Part shown: positions 44,453 through 45,764 of the stretch, one piece after another
Numbering within the stretch: the stretch's first letter is position 1
How the letters are laid out: each line of letters begins with the position of its first letter
Source of the DNA: Mesorhizobium sp.
GTDB taxonomy: Bacteria > Pseudomonadota > Alphaproteobacteria > Rhizobiales > Rhizobiaceae
NCBI GenBank assembly: GCA_004020545.1
Contig: SAQE01000052.1
Coordinates: forward strand, 1-45,764
Reading direction: 5' to 3'
DNA length: 45,764 nt
Program-made: the position numbers and the translations under genes
The notes under the pieces: model-generated
Seen by the model: only the letters and a program-made list of their open reading frames with translations
Told to the model about the DNA's origin: nothing
The model's database searches: none

Positions 44453-45764
44453 ATGGTCCTGGCGCGCGACGTCGAGAACGCCCGCCTGATCCAGATCATC
44501 AAGGAATTGCAGCGTCACCGCTTCGGCCGAAGAGCTGAGACGCTTCCCGAGGCTCAGTTGCTGCTGGGGCTCGAAGAGGCCGAGCAGATCGAGGCCGCCG
44601 ACGAGGAAGAGAAGGAACAAGCATCTCCCGCAGAGCGTCTGGAGCGCGCCAGGAAGCGCCGGACGAACCGCGGCGCGTTGCCACCCCATCTGCCGCGGGT
44701 GGAAATGGTCGTCGACATCGAGGACCATGCCTGTCCGGGCTGCCGCAATGGCTTGCATCGGATCGGTGAGGACGTGAGCGAGCGGCTCGACATCGTTCCG
44801 GCGCAGCTGCGTGTGATCGTCGTGCGCCGGCCCAAATATGCCTGCCGCGCCTGCGAGGATGTGGTCGTTCAGGCTCCGGCGCCCGCCCGGCTGATCGAGA
44901 GCGGTTTGCCAACCGAGGCGACGGTCGCTCAGGTGCTGGTGTCCAAATATGCTGACCACCTGCCGCTCTATCGTCAGGCGCAGATCTATGCCCGGCAGGG
45001 CATCAATCTCGACCGGTCCACGCTCGCCGACTGGGTCGGCCGCGCCGCCTGGCACCTTCGTCCGGTGCATGAGCGGCTGCTTGGCAAGCTGAAGACTTCA
45101 CCGAAACTCTTTGCTGACGAAACCACGGCGCCGGTGCTCGATCCGGGCCGCGGCAAGACGAAGACTGGGCAGCTGTGGGCCTATGCCAGCGATGACCGCC
45201 CATGGAATGGAAGCGACCCGCCGGGCGTCGCCTATGTCTATGCGCCGGACCGAAAGGCCGAGCGTCCGATCGCTCATTTCGCAGGCTTCACCGGAATCCT
45301 TCAGGTCGACGGCTATGGCGGCTATCGCGTGCTGGCCGAGAAAAGCGGCGTGACGCTCGCCTTCTGCTGGGCACACGTGCGCCGGCGCTTCTATGAACTG
45401 GCGGCAGCCGGTCCCGCGCCGATTGCCAGCGAGACATTGCGGCGCATCGCCGATCTCTACAGGATTGAGGATGGCATCCGCGGCCAGCCGGCGGATGAGC
45501 GCCATTCCGTGCGCCAGGAAAGAAGCCAGCCGATCATCGCCGATCTCGAACCTTGGCTGCGCGAAAAGCTCGGCCTGATTAGCCAGAAGACCAAGCTCGC
45601 CGAGGCAATCCGCTACACGCTCTCGCGCTGGGAAGGCCTGACCCGCTTCCTCGACGACGGCCGCATCGAGATCGACTCCAATACAGTCGAGCGCTCCATT
45701 CGTCCGATCGCGACGATGCGTTCATTGTGCACCCCTCTCTCAAGTACCTGGAAACATTGGAAGT
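44453..45764 (+). CDS. tnpC: IS66 TnpC DDE transposase, N-terminal and catalytic part (continues outside)
   Basis: The open frame from ATG 44453 to the window end gives the TnpC zinc-finger region (EDHACPGCRNGLHRI ... PKYACRACED), then LPLYRQAQIYARQGINLDRS, the DDE core with D in LFADETTAPVLDPG and LQVDGYGGYRVL plus CWAHVRRRFYEL, and IEIDSNTVERSIRPIA. The natural start lies near 44411 (MAADQLPDD-type), separated by a missing base at about 44443 (GCGCTG for GCGCCTG). After RPIA, the family's LNRKNALFAG is replaced by unrelated codons; it is found at the window start. Confidence 0.9.
   Translation, partial: MVLARDVENARLIQIIKELQRHRFGRRAETLPEAQLLLGLEEAEQIEAADEEEKEQASPAERLERARKRRTNRGALPPHLPRVEMVVDIEDHACPGCRNGLHRIGEDVSERLDIVPAQLRVIVVRRPKYACRACEDVVVQAPAPARLIESGLPTEATVAQVLVSKYADHLPLYRQAQIYARQGINLDRSTLADWVGRAAWHLRPVHERLLGKLKTSPKLFADETTAPVLDPGRGKTKTGQLWAYASDDRPWNGSDPPGVAYVYAPDRKAERPIAHFAGFTGILQVDGYGGYRVLAEKSGVTLAFCWAHVRRRFYELAAAGPAPIASETLRRIADLYRIEDGIRGQPADERHSVRQERSQPIIADLEPWLREKLGLISQKTKLAEAIRYTLSRWEGLTRFLDDGRIEIDSNTVERSIRPIATMRSLCTPLSSTWKHWK

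Larger units (their letters stand above)
43498..45764 (+). mobile_element. IS66-family element, 5' part (left repeat, tnpA, tnpB, most of tnpC)
   Basis: The left terminal repeat starts GTAAGCGATGTC at 43498, preceded by the target duplication ATTACAAC (43490-43497). tnpA, tnpB and tnpC follow in the family order. IS66 homology ends at about 45712 (VERSIRPIA); the rest of the element is at the start of the window. About 2.2 kb here plus 0.24 kb there equals a normal 2.4-2.5 kb IS66 element. Bases 45713-45764 do not resemble the family. Confidence 0.92.

Noticed and set aside
44321-45505. Long minus-strand frames of 130-250 codons in the IS66 region
   Set aside because: They are antisense to tnpC, whose protein motifs are clear on the + strand.
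1-45764. Composite transposon with two IS66 copies flanking 43 kb of cargo
   Set aside because: Neither end is a complete copy. The two pieces are complementary halves with one shared target duplication, so they are one element, not two.
1-45764. Plasmid replication or partition genes to explain circularity
   Set aside because: No RepA/RepC, ParA/ParB, relaxase or type IV secretion gene could be recognised on either strand, so a plasmid is only one of several explanations.

Overview
The window reads as accessory DNA of a high-GC alphaproteobacterium, probably of the Hyphomicrobiales (rhizobia-like) type. This is inferred from a PhyR-type sigma-like domain, a LigD-type DNA ligase, small rhizobial zinc proteins, a DUF6471 regulator and the IS families present. 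No replication, partition or conjugation gene is visible. The two window ends belong together: the last 2.2 kb is the 5' part of an IS66-family element and the first 0.29 kb is its 3' part. Both are on the + strand, the outer edges carry the same 8-bp target duplication (ATTACAAC), and the interrupted IS3-type transposase continues across the two sites. The DNA is therefore circular, tandemly repeated, or integrated after being a circle.

Layout. 1-0.4 kb: IS66 and IS3 ends. 0.45-5.97 kb: an intact minus-strand peptide ABC transporter operon (binding protein, two permeases, two ATPases). 6.0-7.17 kb: decayed inverted and direct repeats. 7.17-9.53 kb: an M55 D-aminopeptidase and an enolase-superfamily enzyme, so the first 9.5 kb looks like uptake and breakdown of peptides or unusual amino acids. 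9.9-10.4 kb: a dead IS481 transposase. 11.1-17.2 kb: a Tn7-like transposition module (TniQ, TniB, TniA, TnsA, all minus strand) headed by a stand-alone PhyR-like sigma-like domain. 17.2-17.8 kb: a divergent DUF6471 regulator with a duplicated 5' region and a palindromic control region.

18.2-24.2 kb holds a membrane protein, an ATP-dependent DNA ligase, a STAS/GHKL ATPase-like protein, small zinc proteins, and a minus-strand operon of an unknown gene, a HEPN-like protein and a TIR-domain protein, all three frameshifted. 24.2-32.1 kb is a type I restriction-modification locus with two HsdM genes, HsdS, a truncated HsdR start, and a complete HsdR carrying an N-terminal HNH nuclease module. 32.2-39.4 kb is bounded by perfect 19-bp inverted repeats. 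It contains a PD-(D/E)XK-like gene, dead IS1- and IS1380-family transposases, a secreted fibronectin-III protein, a ribbon-helix-helix gene, a frameshifted DUF262/DUF1524 (GmrSD-like) restriction gene and a tRNA-like sequence with an enlarged anticodon loop. 39.4-42.6 kb encodes exported or helical proteins of unknown function. 43.0-45.8 kb is an IS3 remnant interrupted by the IS66 element.

Together this looks like a defence-rich island (restriction, TIR/HEPN, GmrSD-like) assembled by several mobile elements next to a peptide-use cluster. Many single-base frameshifts occur in the mobile and defence genes, while the transporter, restriction-modification and TniA/TniQ genes are intact. That favours biological decay, but indel errors in the sequence cannot be excluded.
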